This document shows positions 8,139 through 17,904 of a stretch of DNA of 64,000 nucleotides, one piece after another. Positions within the stretch are counted from its first letter, which is position 1; each line of letters begins with the position of its first letter. The notes under the pieces are model-generated. The model saw only the letters and a program-made list of their open reading frames with translations. It had not been told where the DNA came from and made no database searches. Origin of the DNA: an uncultured Bacteroidales bacterium (GTDB lineage: Bacteria; Bacteroidota; Bacteroidia; Bacteroidales; Muribaculaceae); assembly GCA_947573135.1 (NCBI GenBank), contig CANPDU010000001.1, positions 62,001 to 126,000 on the forward strand. Direction: 5' to 3'. Position numbers and translations under genes: made by a program.

Positions 8139-10133
8139 ATGCAATACTTTATTAAAAAATGGGTCTGTTCGTTTGTTCCTGTAGTGCTGATTGCAATGAT
8201 ATCGGGATGCGATGATAAAGATGAGATCCAACAAGTTGTGAAGCTTACAGTTGAACCAGAAACATTAAGCGTTGAGTCGGCAGGTGGTGAGTTTAAAGTG
8301 AATTATGTGCTTGACGGAACTACAGCCGGCGAAAAGCCTCAGATCAAATGCGATGAGGCATGGATAAATAGCTTTGACATAACCGGTAAAGGTGAAATAT
8401 CGTTCTGCGTTGACGCCAATGAAGAGGAAACGCAACGAGAGGCAAAAATTGAATTGACATACAGGGACGTACAATCTGACGTTACAGTCACACAGGCAGG
8501 AGCTCCGCATATTCCGGGTCTGACTGTGGAGATAAAAGAGATATATGATGCGGGAGTAATGTATAGTATCGTACCGGAAGATGCAGAGATGACTTATATA
8601 AGTATGGTTGCAGAAAAATCCTATTTCGATTCATTTGAGTCAGACGAGGCTTTCTTTAATGATGAACTCAAATATTTCGAGGCTAAAGCCGAAGCTTCAA
8701 AACTACAATTGTCGGAGTATCTTGCAACCATATTCAAAAAAGGAGAAGTCACAGGCACAGCCTACCGTCTGAAACCGGAGCAGGATTATTACATCTATGC
8801 TTACGGAATGGCCTCTGACGGCGCACGTCTGACAGAGATCTTCAAGAAAGAGTTCCACACAATACCGGTCGAACGGTCTGATGTCGAACTTAGCATCGAC
8901 TATGAAATCAAAGGAACGACGGTGACAATGACCGTAACGCCCAGCGATCCGAATCAACTATATATATTTAACGCTCTCAGCGCATCCGAGGTTTCAGGCA
9001 GTGATGACCTTCTCAATGCGGCCCAGAGTGAAATTGATCAGTATATCGAATATTACGAGAAACTGTTTGGCGTTCCGCAGGATGAGGCCGTAAAACGTTT
9101 TGCATCGTCAGGCGTCGCATCATACACGTTTGAAGATCTACCGGCCGATACGGAATATGTCGGATATGCCGTGGCTGTGAACCGCCTCGGTTCGATATGC
9201 GCGGATGTCGTTTCAAAGAATTTCAAGACAGAGAATGAAATTCCGGACGATATCATCACACTTACACTTACCAATCTAACGGACAGAGAAGTAACGGTTC
9301 AGACCACGACAACTATTTCAGATCATTATGTTATCGGGGTGGATAATACGGCTCGCTGGAGTGGCATGACAGACAAAGAGATAGTCGATAAACTTGTAGC
9401 CGGCTATCAGTGGCAGGCAAAAGGGGGTGAAGGCAACGGCTCATATACGTTTTATAGTCTGATGCCACAGACAGATTACTCTATATTTGCATTCGGTTAT
9501 GTAGACGGAGTCGCCACGACAGGGTTGTGCCGCTATGATTTCACCACGAAAGGCGCCTCAAAAGTAGATATAGTCTTCAAGATGATTTATGACAAATATT
9601 ATGACGGAGATGAAATGGCTCTAACATACGGAGACGAGAGATATGGCGAGGCAAAAGGCAAAGCAGTGTTTCCCGTGCGTTTCGAAACCGAAGGTTCGGA
9701 TGAATGCGCCGAGATCTACTATCTCTTTTTCGACGGAGATTATTCGGATGCGACCAAATACTCCGATGATTACTTTATGGAGGATCTTCTGGAATACGGA
9801 GACTGGCGTTACAACAACTGCTTCTACCCCGAGTATGACAAACCTTATACGATGATTGGCTTCGGCGCAACAAACGATATGGCGATGGGTCCGGTCTCGC
9901 GTCAGGTGGTAACTTTGAGCCGCGACGGCGTATCTCCGGCATCCGAGTATTCGAATGCTCCCGCTATGAATATATACAAGGGGAAATCACTACGCAATAA
10001 TCCAAAGAAAATGTCACTGACAACGCAGCTTCCGCAGCCGTCAAACATTATGTCAAATAAAGTCACACAACGGACAATGCCCTATAAAGCAAAAGTTTCG
10101 CCGAAACACGATCACCGATACATAATCAGGTGA
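8139..10133 (+). CDS. Lipoprotein with BACON domain and fibronectin-like repeats
   Basis: 664 residues. The N-terminus ends in a lipobox (MISGC, Cys24) followed by acidic DDKDE, a pattern associated with surface export of Bacteroidota lipoproteins. Residues about 33-113 fit a BACON domain (LSVESAGGEFKVNY, then the closing VTVTQAG). Three or four beta-sandwich repeats follow, starting near LTVEIKEIYDAGVMYSI, VELSIDYEIKGTTVTM, ITLTLTNLTDREVTVQ and VDIVFKMIYDKYYDGD. The tail (about 615-664) is basic and low in structure. BACON proteins often bind glycans or mucin, but no enzyme domain is present, so adhesion or ligand display is only a guess. Isolated gene with its own promoter and terminator; lower GC than nadB. 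Confidence 0.8.
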   Translation: MQYFIKKWVCSFVPVVLIAMISGCDDKDEIQQVVKLTVEPETLSVESAGGEFKVNYVLDGTTAGEKPQIKCDEAWINSFDITGKGEISFCVDANEEETQREAKIELTYRDVQSDVTVTQAGAPHIPGLTVEIKEIYDAGVMYSIVPEDAEMTYISMVAEKSYFDSFESDEAFFNDELKYFEAKAEASKLQLSEYLATIFKKGEVTGTAYRLKPEQDYYIYAYGMASDGARLTEIFKKEFHTIPVERSDVELSIDYEIKGTTVTMTVTPSDPNQLYIFNALSASEVSGSDDLLNAAQSEIDQYIEYYEKLFGVPQDEAVKRFASSGVASYTFEDLPADTEYVGYAVAVNRLGSICADVVSKNFKTENEIPDDIITLTLTNLTDREVTVQTTTTISDHYVIGVDNTARWSGMTDKEIVDKLVAGYQWQAKGGEGNGSYTFYSLMPQTDYSIFAFGYVDGVATTGLCRYDFTTKGASKVDIVFKMIYDKYYDGDEMALTYGDERYGEAKGKAVFPVRFETEGSDECAEIYYLFFDGDYSDATKYSDDYFMEDLLEYGDWRYNNCFYPEYDKPYTMIGFGATNDMAMGPVSRQVVTLSRDGVSPASEYSNAPAMNIYKGKSLRNNPKKMSLTTQLPQPSNIMSNKVTQRTMPYKAKVSPKHDHRYIIR

Positions 10134-10155
10134 GACATAGATTGCTATAAAATCA

Positions 10156-10193
10156 ATAAAACGAAGTCCGCCATATGACGGACTTCGTTTTAT
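10156..10193. terminator. Bidirectional terminator hairpin
   Basis: Perfect 15-bp stem, ATAAAACGAAGTCCG (10156-10170) with its complement at 10179-10193, and an 8-base loop. T- and A-rich flanks let it end both the lipoprotein gene and transcripts leaving nadB. Confidence 0.85.
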
Positions 10194-10244
10194 GTTATAC
10201 TGTATGCGGCTGACTGACAGCTGAAAAACGCGCTTAATAATATT

Positions 10245-11813
10245 CTATTTGACGGGGGGATAGTCGAGGGTGTAGTGCAGACCGCGCGACTCTTTGCGTT
10301 CTTTGGCCTGACGCATGATGAGATATCCGACATTGATGATGTTGCGCAACTCGCAGATCTCTCGCGAGGCCTTGGAGCATTTGAACAGTTTTTCGGTTTC
10401 CTCATAGAGGATGTCAAGACGGTTCCACGCACGGTCGAGACGCAGATTGCTGCGGACAATGCCGACATATGTGCCCATGATCTGATTGACTTCACGGATG
10501 CTCTGGGTGATGAGGACCATTTCTTCGGGATGGCGTGTGCCTTCGTCGTTCCACTCCGGGACGTCGGTTCTGAACGACAGGTGGCCTATCTCGCCGCGGG
10601 CGTGAGCCGCAGCTGCGTCGGCGTAGACGACGGCTTCGATAAGCGAGTTGGACGCCAGTCGGTTACCGCCGTGGAGGCCGGTGCAAGAGCATTCGCCGAG
10701 GGCATAGAGGCGCTTGATCGACGACTCGCCGTTGGTGTCGACTTTGATGCCGCCGCAGAGATAGTGGGCCGCCGGAGCTACGGGTATATAGTCTTTTGTT
10801 ATATCGATGCCGAGCGACAGACACTTGCGGTAGATATTGGGGAAGTGACGCTTGGTCTCCTCCGGATCTTTGTGAGTGACGTCGAGGTAGACGTGATCGT
10901 CGCCGTAGAGCTTCATCTCGCTGTCGATGGCGCGGGCGACAATGTCGCGCGGAGCGAGCGAAAGACGCGGATCGTATTTGTGCATGAACTCCTCTCCGCG
11001 TAGATTGCGCAGCACGGCACCGTAGCCGCGCATGGCCTCGGTGATGAGGAACGACGGGCGGTCGCCGGGATGATAGAGCGCTGTCGGGTGAAACTGGATG
11101 AACTCCATGTCTTTGACGGTGCCTTTAGCGCGATAGACCATGGCGATGCCGTCGCCGGTGGCTACGAGCGGATTGGTAGTCGTCTGATATACGGCGCCAA
11201 CACCGCCTGTGGCCATGACAGTGACTTTTGACAGGAAAGTGTCGACCTTGCCGGTCTCGGGATTTAGGACGTAGGCACCGTAGCAGGTTATGTCGGGAGT
11301 GCGCCGGGTCACGATCTTGCCGAGATGGTGCTGGGTTATGATCTCGATGGCGAAGCGGCCTTCGAAAATGTCGATATTGGGATTAGAACGCACAGCCGCG
11401 ATGAGGCTCTCCTGGATCTCGAAGCCGGTGTTGTCGGCATGATGGAGGATGCGGAACTCGCTGTGGCCGCCTTCGCGGTGGAGATCGAACGATCCGTCGT
11501 CTTTCTTGTCGAAATCTACGCCCCAGTCGATAAGCTGTCTGATCTGGGCCGGGGCTCCTTTGACAACTTTCTCGACGGCGGCGGGATCGCTGAGCCAGTC
11601 GCCGGCGACCATAGTGTCGTGGATATGTTTGTCGAAATCGTCGACCTGAAGATTGGTCACTGAAGCGACGCCGCCCTGAGCGAGAGCCGTATTAGCTTCA
11701 TCAAGAGTAGTCTTGCATACGAGGGCAACCTTCCCGGTCGCCGCTACTTTGAGCGCAAAACTCATTCCGGCTATACCGGAACCGATCACAAGGTAATCGT
11801 ACTGATATGTCAT
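10245..11813 (-). CDS. nadB: L-aspartate oxidase NadB
   Basis: 522 residues from the ATG at 11813, chosen over an upstream in-frame ATG at 11849 because the FAD fold starts right after it (YDYLVIGSGIAGMSFALK). NadB oxidises L-aspartate to iminoaspartate with FAD, the first step of de novo NAD synthesis. Visible motifs are the GxGxxG dinucleotide site at the start, TLDEANTALAQGGVA, the HREGGHS substrate region, GGVGAVYQTT, FIQFHPTAL, and the closing FAD site ALGECSCTGLHGGNRLASNS. The C-terminal helical domain carries REVNQIMGTYVGIVRS. Its partners nadA and nadC are not in the window. Divergent from cvpA. Confidence 0.95.
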   Translation of the reverse strand: MTYQYDYLVIGSGIAGMSFALKVAATGKVALVCKTTLDEANTALAQGGVASVTNLQVDDFDKHIHDTMVAGDWLSDPAAVEKVVKGAPAQIRQLIDWGVDFDKKDDGSFDLHREGGHSEFRILHHADNTGFEIQESLIAAVRSNPNIDIFEGRFAIEIITQHHLGKIVTRRTPDITCYGAYVLNPETGKVDTFLSKVTVMATGGVGAVYQTTTNPLVATGDGIAMVYRAKGTVKDMEFIQFHPTALYHPGDRPSFLITEAMRGYGAVLRNLRGEEFMHKYDPRLSLAPRDIVARAIDSEMKLYGDDHVYLDVTHKDPEETKRHFPNIYRKCLSLGIDITKDYIPVAPAAHYLCGGIKVDTNGESSIKRLYALGECSCTGLHGGNRLASNSLIEAVVYADAAAAHARGEIGHLSFRTDVPEWNDEGTRHPEEMVLITQSIREVNQIMGTYVGIVRSNLRLDRAWNRLDILYEETEKLFKCSKASREICELRNIINVGYLIMRQAKERKESRGLHYTLDYPPVK

Positions 11814-11926
11814 GGCTGACTGTGTATAATAAATGGTTACGCGCCGCAAAATAACTAAAAAACGCCGAAACGAACAAATAAATATGACGTCAACGTGTCA
11901 CTGCCGGCTGATAGCGAATTTTTTTG

Positions 11927-11934
11927 TAATTTTG
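11927..11934 (+). promoter_or_regulatory. -7 promoter box TAATTTTG for cvpA-suf operon
   Basis: TAATTTTG on the plus strand, 46 bases before the ATG at 11981, in the divergent region with nadB. I see no IscR-like palindrome near it. Confidence 0.55.
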
Positions 11935-11980
11935 TGAGTGAAAAAATCATTACGCCGAGGGAGCGAATAAAAATTGACAT

Positions 11981-12469
11981 ATGACACCATATCTCTGGAT
12001 CATAATAATCGGTATCGTACTGCTCTACGCTGTCATAAGCGGCTTTATCAAGGGTCTGCTCTCACAGATCGGTCAGATAGGCGGCCTTATAATCGGCGTG
12101 CTTGCGGCGCGCGCGCTGACCCCGTCGCTGCTGACGATGCTCCGGACCGACGCCGGCGTCGACTCTTCGTCGATGATCACGACTGTGGTCTGCTACTTTC
12201 TGGTCTTTCTTGCCGGCTATTTCGCCATCGTGCTTCTGGCGCGCCTGATCAAACTGGTAGTCAAAGTTGCATGTCTCGGAGTGCTCGACCGTATAGGAGG
12301 CGCCCTGTTCAAACTTATCAAATGGACAATCATACTCAGTCTGGTCTATAATCTCGGAGTTGCCTCAGGACTCTGCGACGCGCCCGGCGCATCCGACTTC
12401 TGGCTCGAACGGACAGTCTACCGAGTAGCTCCGGCACTCTTCGACATGTGGCAGGCCAAAACAAGCTGA
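11981..12469 (+). CDS. CvpA family membrane protein
   Basis: 162 residues with four hydrophobic stretches: about 4-20, 28-44, 63-85 and 100-120. The pattern YAVISGFIKGLLSQIGQIGG near the start, followed by FLAGYFAIVLLARLI, fits the CvpA/colicin V production family of small inner-membrane proteins. CvpA relatives affect envelope integrity and, in some bacteria, secretion; the precise role is not settled. It lies 47 bases before sufB on the same strand and downstream of a promoter box, so is likely the first gene of the suf operon. I see no functional tie to Fe-S assembly beyond position. Confidence 0.82.
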   Translation: MTPYLWIIIIGIVLLYAVISGFIKGLLSQIGQIGGLIIGVLAARALTPSLLTMLRTDAGVDSSSMITTVVCYFLVFLAGYFAIVLLARLIKLVVKVACLGVLDRIGGALFKLIKWTIILSLVYNLGVASGLCDAPGASDFWLERTVYRVAPALFDMWQAKTS

Positions 12470-12516
12470 GACGTTATAACGTTTATATCTAATAATATTC
12501 TGAATTTGCATATTCA

Positions 12517-13992
12517 ATGGCAAAAGACAACAACATAAACCCGGGCGGCGGCAGCACTGACGATGTGCTGCGCGACGTCACGGGATCAGATTATAAATAC
12601 GGCTTTGTCTCGGATATCGACAGCGACATCATAGCCCGCGGACTCAACGAGGACGTCGTGCGTCTGATATCGAAGAAAAAAGGCGAGCCCGACTGGCTGC
12701 TCGACTTCAGGCTCAAGGCGTTCCGCCACTGGGAGACGCTGACTATGCCGACGTGGGCCCATCTCGACATACCGCCGATCGACTATCAGGCGATCAGCTA
12801 CTATGCCGCGCCGAAGAAAAAAGAATCGCCCAAGAGCCTCGACGAGGTCGATCCGCAACTTATCGACACATTCAACCGCCTCGGTATCCCCCTGCAGGAA
12901 CAGAAAGCCCTGGCCGGCATGGCCGTCGACGCCGTGATGGACTCGGTGTCGGTGAAGACCACCCACCGCGAGAAACTCGCCGAGCTGGGCATTATCTTCT
13001 GCTCGTTCAGCGAGGCGGTCAAGGACTATCCCGATCTTGTGCGCAAGTATCTCGGGAAAGTTGTCAGCTACCGCGACAACTTCTTTGCAGCGCTAAACTC
13101 GGCTGTGTTCAGCGACGGATCGTTTGTCTATATTCCCAAAGGCGTGCGCTGCCCGATGGAGCTGTCGACCTATTTCCGCATCAACGCGTCGGGAACCGGC
13201 CAGTTCGAGCGAACACTGATCGTGGCCGACGACGACAGCTATGTCAGCTATCTCGAAGGCTGCACCGCACCGATGCGCGACGAAAACCAGCTTCACGCCG
13301 CCATCGTCGAGATCATAGTCGAAGAACGCGCCGAAGTGAAATATTCCACGGTCCAGAACTGGTATGCCGGCGACAAGGATGGCAAGGGCGGTGTCTATAA
13401 CTTCGTGACCAAACGCGGACTCTGCCGCGGCGACTACTCCAAACTGTCGTGGACACAGGTCGAGACCGGCTCGGCCATAACGTGGAAATATCCGGGCTGC
13501 ATACTCGCCGGCGAAGGTTCTGTAGGTGAATTTTACTCTGTGGCCGTCACCAACAACTACCAGCAGGCCGACACGGGCACAAAAATGATCCACATCGGCA
13601 AGAACACCCGTTCGACGATAGTGTCGAAAGGCATCTCCGCCGGCCACAGCCAGAACTCCTACCGCGGGCTGGTGAGCGTCGCGCCCGACGCTTCGGGGGT
13701 GAGAAACTACACCCAGTGCGACTCGCTGCTGCTCAGCGAGACCTGCGGAGCGCATACGTTCCCCTATATCGACGTGAAAAACGACTCGGCCATCGTCGAA
13801 CACGAGGCTACGACGTCGAAGATATCTGAAGACCAGCTCTTCTACTGCAACCAGCGCGGCATTCCGACCGAGGAGGCCGTGGCGCTGATCGTCAACGGCT
13901 ATGCCAAAGAGGTGATGAACAAGCTGCCGATGGAATTTGCCGTCGAAGCCCAGAAACTGCTGTCGATCACTCTTGAAGGCACAGTCGGATAA
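12517..13992 (+). CDS. sufB: Fe-S cluster scaffold protein SufB
   Basis: 491 residues. SufB forms the SufBC2D scaffold on which sulfur from SufS and iron are built into clusters in the cytoplasm. The start [15 protein letters not shown] and the body match the family: [49 protein letters not shown], and the C-terminal [20 protein letters not shown] with nearby Cys ([11 protein letters not shown]) used for sulfur transfer. The closing [19 protein letters not shown] is typical. Length fits the usual 470-490. Second gene of cvpA-sufBCDS; 37 bases before sufC. Confidence 0.97.
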   Translation: MAKDNNINPGGGSTDDVLRDVTGSDYKYGFVSDIDSDIIARGLNEDVVRLISKKKGEPDWLLDFRLKAFRHWETLTMPTWAHLDIPPIDYQAISYYAAPKKKESPKSLDEVDPQLIDTFNRLGIPLQEQKALAGMAVDAVMDSVSVKTTHREKLAELGIIFCSFSEAVKDYPDLVRKYLGKVVSYRDNFFAALNSAVFSDGSFVYIPKGVRCPMELSTYFRINASGTGQFERTLIVADDDSYVSYLEGCTAPMRDENQLHAAIVEIIVEERAEVKYSTVQNWYAGDKDGKGGVYNFVTKRGLCRGDYSKLSWTQVETGSAITWKYPGCILAGEGSVGEFYSVAVTNNYQQADTGTKMIHIGKNTRSTIVSKGISAGHSQNSYRGLVSVAPDASGVRNYTQCDSLLLSETCGAHTFPYIDVKNDSAIVEHEATTSKISEDQLFYCNQRGIPTEEAVALIVNGYAKEVMNKLPMEFAVEAQKLLSITLEGTVG

Positions 13993-14029
13993 AAAACAGA
14001 AATAACACAGACTCAACATAACAGATACA

Positions 14030-14797
14030 ATGGAAGATATCCTGCTAAAAGTCGACAATCTCCATGCCGGCATCGAAGGCAAAGAAATACTGAAAGGCAT
14101 CAATCTCACGGTCCGTCCGGGCGAGGTGCATGCGATAATGGGACCTAACGGCTCGGGCAAGAGCACGCTGTCGGGCGTTCTGGCCGGAGATCCGAAGTTT
14201 ACCGTCACCGGCGGATCGGCCGATTTCCACGGCGTCGACCTGCTGTCGCTCTCGCCAGAAGACCGCTCTCACGAAGGACTTTTCCTGTCGTTCCAGTATC
14301 CGGTCGAGATACCGGGAGTGTCGATGGTCAACTTCATGCGCGCCGCTGTCAACGCCAAGCGCAAATATTTCAATGAGCCGCCGCTGTCAGCGGGCGATTT
14401 CCTTAAGCTCATGCGTCAGAAGCGCGAGATAGTCGAGCTCGACAACAAACTTGCTTCGCGCTCGGTCAACGAAGGTTTCTCGGGCGGCGAGAAAAAGCGC
14501 AACGAGATCTTCCAGATGGCCGTGCTTGAACCGCGTCTGTCGATACTCGACGAGACAGACAGCGGCCTCGACATCGACGCGCTGCGCATCGTGGCCGGAG
14601 GTGTCAACCGTCTGAAAAACGACCGCAACGCAACTATTGTGATCACTCACTATCAGCGTCTGCTCGACTATATCAAGCCCGACTTCGTCCACATCCTCTA
14701 CAAAGGACGGATCGTCTACTCCGGCGGTCCGGAGCTGGCCCTCGAACTCGAAGAAAAGGGCTATGACTGGATCAAACAACAGGTCGACAACCGGTAA
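14030..14797 (+). CDS. sufC: Fe-S assembly ATPase SufC
   Basis: 255 residues. SufC is the ABC-type ATPase that drives conformational change of SufB and SufD during cluster assembly. All ABC motifs are visible: Walker A GPNGSGKST (about 38-46), Q-loop FQYPVEIPGVS, signature SGGEKKRNEI, Walker B SILDETDSGLDIDAL and switch His in IVITHYQRLLDYI. The Walker B has D-E-T-D-S-G as in SufC instead of D-E-P-T. Length and the short helical region between Q-loop and signature fit the family. Co-transcribed with sufB and sufD (37 and 15 bases apart). Confidence 0.97.
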   Translation: MEDILLKVDNLHAGIEGKEILKGINLTVRPGEVHAIMGPNGSGKSTLSGVLAGDPKFTVTGGSADFHGVDLLSLSPEDRSHEGLFLSFQYPVEIPGVSMVNFMRAAVNAKRKYFNEPPLSAGDFLKLMRQKREIVELDNKLASRSVNEGFSGGEKKRNEIFQMAVLEPRLSILDETDSGLDIDALRIVAGGVNRLKNDRNATIVITHYQRLLDYIKPDFVHILYKGRIVYSGGPELALELEEKGYDWIKQQVDNR

Positions 14798-14812
14798 AAA
14801 ACATTGCCAAAG

Positions 14813-16168
14813 ATGAGTTCAATCGATCAATATATCTCACTGTTCGAGCATAACCGCGAGACCGTCGACGCCGCGTCGCCCGAGGCGCTCAACCGTCTGC
14901 GTCCTGACGCTCTCGCCGCGCTGAAATCATTCGGACGTTTTCCCGGCAAGCGCGACGAAGGCTACAGCCGCTTCCCGGTCGAAGAAGTGTTCGCGCCCGA
15001 CTACGGGGTCAACATAGCGCGTGTGCCTTTCGCTGTCGATGTGGCTCAGACATTCCGCTGTGATGTGCCCAATGTCAGCACTCTGCTGGGGATCGTCGTC
15101 AACGACGCGTTCCGCCCGACGTCGACACTGCTTAAAAATTTGCCCGAGGGCGTTACCGTCTGCTCACTCGCCGCTGCGGCAGCCTCTGATCCGGAGTTTG
15201 TGAAACGCTATCTCGGCACACTGTCACACAACCGCGACGCCGCGTCGGCACTCAACACCCTGCTGATGCAGGACGGTGTCGTTGTGCGTGTCAAGGCCGG
15301 TGTGCAGCTCGAAAAAGCCATCCAGATCGTCAATATCTTCAACGCGGCCGGCACGATGATGAGCGTGCGCCGCATGCTTGTGGTCATTGAGGACAGGGCT
15401 TCGGCACGGATGCTCGTCTGCGACCACACCCAGTCGCGCGACTACAGCTACCTTTCGAGCCAGGTAATCGAAGTGTTCCTCGGCGAAGGTGCGAGTCTCG
15501 ATTTCTGCGACATCGAAGAGTCGTCGGAACAGACATCGCGCATGTCGCAGATGTTTGTGTCACAGGCCGCCGGGAGCCGTCTGGCCGTCAACGGCACGTC
15601 GCTCACCGTCGGACGCACACGCAACGAATATCACGTCGATCTCAACGGAGAGCATTGCGACACCGAGATTACGGCAATGGCCATAGCCGACGGCAGACAG
15701 ACAGTCGACAACTCGTCGCGCATCAACCATTTCGCGCCGCGTAGCCGCAGCAACCAGCTGTTCAAATATCTGCTCGACGGACAGTCGCAAGGAGCGTTCG
15801 AGGGGTTAATCTACGTCGCGCCCGACGCCGTGCAGACCGAAGCCTACCAGAACGACCGTAATCTTCTGGCGTCGGACGATGCGAGAATGCACACCGCCCC
15901 GCAGCTCGAAATCTACTGCGATGACGTCAGATGCAGCCACGGAGCGGCTACCGGCCAGCTCGATCAGAACGCGCTCTTCTACATGCAGACGCGCGGTGTA
16001 CCACGTTCAGAGGCGAGGATGATGCTGATGCAGGCCTTTATGGGTGATGTGATCGACCATGTGTCGATCGACGGACTGCGCGACCGCCTGCGCCATCTCG
16101 TAGAACGGCGTCTCTCGGGCGAACATGTCGCCTGCGGAGACTGCGCCGCATCGTGCCACAACCAATAA
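14813..16168 (+). CDS. sufD: Fe-S assembly protein SufD
   Basis: 451 residues from ATG at 14813; a TTG nine bases earlier is in frame but is a poorer start and too close to the sufC stop. SufD is the partner of SufB in the SufBC2D scaffold, helping iron entry. The N-terminal third is helical and variable. The C-terminal beta-helix carries the family run GEGASLDFCDIEES, HYD-type NEYHVDLNGEHCDTEITAMA, APRSRSNQLFKYLLDGQSQG and DDVRCSHGAATGQLDQNALF. The conserved His and Cys of the sulfur/iron site are present in RCSHGA. Lies between sufC and sufS with 15-base gaps. Confidence 0.95.
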   Translation: MSSIDQYISLFEHNRETVDAASPEALNRLRPDALAALKSFGRFPGKRDEGYSRFPVEEVFAPDYGVNIARVPFAVDVAQTFRCDVPNVSTLLGIVVNDAFRPTSTLLKNLPEGVTVCSLAAAAASDPEFVKRYLGTLSHNRDAASALNTLLMQDGVVVRVKAGVQLEKAIQIVNIFNAAGTMMSVRRMLVVIEDRASARMLVCDHTQSRDYSYLSSQVIEVFLGEGASLDFCDIEESSEQTSRMSQMFVSQAAGSRLAVNGTSLTVGRTRNEYHVDLNGEHCDTEITAMAIADGRQTVDNSSRINHFAPRSRSNQLFKYLLDGQSQGAFEGLIYVAPDAVQTEAYQNDRNLLASDDARMHTAPQLEIYCDDVRCSHGAATGQLDQNALFYMQTRGVPRSEARMMLMQAFMGDVIDHVSIDGLRDRLRHLVERRLSGEHVACGDCAASCHNQ

Positions 16169-16183
16169 AACGAATCATCTGAC

Positions 16184-17404
16184 ATGTCTCAATTGGATAT
16201 ACAGTCTATACGCGCCGACTTTCCGATACTCGGCCGCAAGGTCTACGGCCGACCGCTGATCTATCTCGACAACACCGCGACGTCGCAGACACCGCGCGCC
16301 GTGGTCGACTCGGTCACCGACATGTACTACAACCATAAGGCAAATGTCCACCGCGGCGTGCACTGTCTTTCCCAGGAGGCCACCGACGCCATGGAAGCCA
16401 CGCGCGAAAGTGTGCGCCGGTTTATCAACGCATCGTCAACCGAAGAAATAATCTTTACGCGTGGCACCACCGAGGCCATCAACCTTGCAGCAGCATCCTA
16501 CGGATCACTGCTCACCGAGGGCGACGAAATCATCCTCACCGTGATGGAGCATCACTCCAACATCGTTCCGTGGCAACTGCTCGCCGGCCGCAAAGGTCTG
16601 AAGATAAAGGTCGTTCCGATCGACAGCACCGGCCGTCTCGACCTTGACGTCTATCGCTCGCTCTTCAGCGACCGCACACGTGTCGTGGCCGTGACCCATA
16701 TCTCGAACGTCCTAGGCACAGTCAACCCTGTCGCCGAGATTATCACCGAAGCCCACCGCCACGGAGCAGTGGTGCTTATCGACGGCGCTCAGTCCGTGGC
16801 TCATCTGCGGGTCGACGTGCAGGCTCTCGACGCTGATTTCTATGCCTTTTCATCTCACAAGATGTACGGTCCGACAGGCATCGGAGTGCTCTACGGCAAG
16901 CGTGAGCTCCTCGAAAAAATGCCTCCCTACCAGGGAGGCGGCGAGATGATAGGTCATGTCAGCTTCAGCGGCACGACATGGGCCGATCTGCCATTCAAGT
17001 TCGAGGCCGGAACTCCCGACTTTGTCGATGCGGCGGCTTTCCGCACGGCTATCGACTATCTCACCTCGCTCGACGTCGAAGCCGTGGCCCGGCATGAAGA
17101 CGAACTGCTGAAATACACGACCGAACGCATGATGGAGATCCCGGGAATGCGCATTTTCGGCACGGCACCGGGCAAATGCGCCATCATCTCATTTCTGATC
17201 GGCAACGCCCACCATTACGACACCGGCATGCTGCTCGACAAACTCGGTATCGCCGTGCGGACAGGCCACCACTGCGCCCAGCCGCTGATGGAAGCCCTCG
17301 GCATCGAAGGCACAGTGCGCGCATCGTTTGCCGTCTACAACACCTTCGAAGAAGCCGACGCCTTCATCGCCGCCCTCCGCCGCATCGCCCCGATGCTATC
17401 TTAG
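16184..17404 (+). CDS. sufS: Cysteine desulfurase SufS
   Basis: 406 residues. A PLP enzyme that takes sulfur from L-cysteine as a persulfide and passes it to the Suf scaffold. PLP lysine is Lys226 in FSSHKMYGPTG, and the catalytic cysteine is Cys364 in TGHHCAQPLM, both at the numbering seen in E. coli SufS. Also present are YLDNTATSQTP, FTRGTTEAIN and MEHHSNIVPW. No sufE or sufU is in the operon, so the sulfur acceptor protein must lie elsewhere. The stop codon TAG (17402-17404) overlaps, on the opposite strand, the stop codon of the toxin gene (17401-17403). Confidence 0.96.
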   Translation: MSQLDIQSIRADFPILGRKVYGRPLIYLDNTATSQTPRAVVDSVTDMYYNHKANVHRGVHCLSQEATDAMEATRESVRRFINASSTEEIIFTRGTTEAINLAAASYGSLLTEGDEIILTVMEHHSNIVPWQLLAGRKGLKIKVVPIDSTGRLDLDVYRSLFSDRTRVVAVTHISNVLGTVNPVAEIITEAHRHGAVVLIDGAQSVAHLRVDVQALDADFYAFSSHKMYGPTGIGVLYGKRELLEKMPPYQGGGEMIGHVSFSGTTWADLPFKFEAGTPDFVDAAAFRTAIDYLTSLDVEAVARHEDELLKYTTERMMEIPGMRIFGTAPGKCAIISFLIGNAHHYDTGMLLDKLGIAVRTGHHCAQPLMEALGIEGTVRASFAVYNTFEEADAFIAALRRIAPMLS

Positions 17405-17676
17405 AATAAATCGGAATGCGAACCTGTATCGATGAGCAGTAGTATCAGCTCTGTATCATTTTGCTCCCATACAAGAAGCCAATCCGGTTCAATATGGCAT
17501 TCCCATGCTCCGGCATATTTACCCACCAATTTATGAGGACGGTATTTAGCCGGCAATGTTCCGGTTGAAGAAAGCAAATAAATGCACTCTTTGAAATGCT
17601 CAAAATTTAAGCCTCTTTTGATACATTTTTTGAGGGCTTTGTTAAATTTCTTGGTCGTATCAATTGAGTATTTCAT
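17401..17676 (-). CDS. YafQ-type toxin (RelE superfamily mRNA endonuclease)
   Basis: 91 residues. YafQ toxins cut mRNA in the ribosome when freed from their antitoxin. The sequence has the family pattern: a basic N-terminal helix pair (TKKFNKALKKCIKRG), the LPAKYRPHKLVGKYAG segment, then ECHIEPDWLLVWEQ and the terminal TGSHSDLF that carries the catalytic His. All key residues seem intact. It overlaps the antitoxin gene by four bases and its stop overlaps the sufS stop in convergent orientation. AT-richer than sufS, suggesting later insertion directly behind the suf operon. Confidence 0.92.
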   Translation of the reverse strand: MKYSIDTTKKFNKALKKCIKRGLNFEHFKECIYLLSSTGTLPAKYRPHKLVGKYAGAWECHIEPDWLLVWEQNDTELILLLIDTGSHSDLF

Positions 17677-17876
17677 ATTCCGAATGCTTTAAACATCTCG
17701 TCGGCGCTTTCGAAGTGTGAGATTCTGCCGGCGCGGACATCCTCGTAGGCTTCGTCAAGGCCGGTTTTACGTTTCTTTTCAGGTTTTGCTATAGACACAC
17801 CATCGATTGCATTGAGAATCTTCTTGAGGTGAGGCAGAATAGACTTATCTTCAATGTTAATAGTTATTTGTGTCAT
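17673..17876 (-). CDS. Antitoxin of the YafQ-type pair
   Basis: 67 residues, placed just before and overlapping the toxin by ATGA. The N-terminal ~25 residues (MTQITINIEDKSILPHLKKI) form a short beta strand and helix of the kind used for dimerisation and DNA binding. The C-terminal part is charged (KPEKKRKTGLDEAYEDVRAG) and likely wraps the toxin. It is shorter than the RelB/DinJ type and I cannot name its family with certainty; the role is inferred from position and size. A promoter box lies 20 bases upstream. Confidence 0.82.
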   Translation of the reverse strand: MTQITINIEDKSILPHLKKILNAIDGVSIAKPEKKRKTGLDEAYEDVRAGRISHFESADEMFKAFGI

Positions 17877-17896
17877 GATCGATAATTTTAATTATG

Positions 17897-17904
17897 CAAA
17901 TATA
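17897..17904 (-). promoter_or_regulatory. -7 promoter box TATATTTG for the toxin-antitoxin pair
   Basis: TATATTTG on the minus strand, 20 bases before the antitoxin ATG at 17876; gives the pair its own short-leader transcript against the suf operon. Confidence 0.55.

Noticed and set aside
13093-14208. 371-residue minus-strand open frame across sufB/sufC
   Set aside because: Antisense shadow of GC-rich, well-identified genes; no domain pattern.
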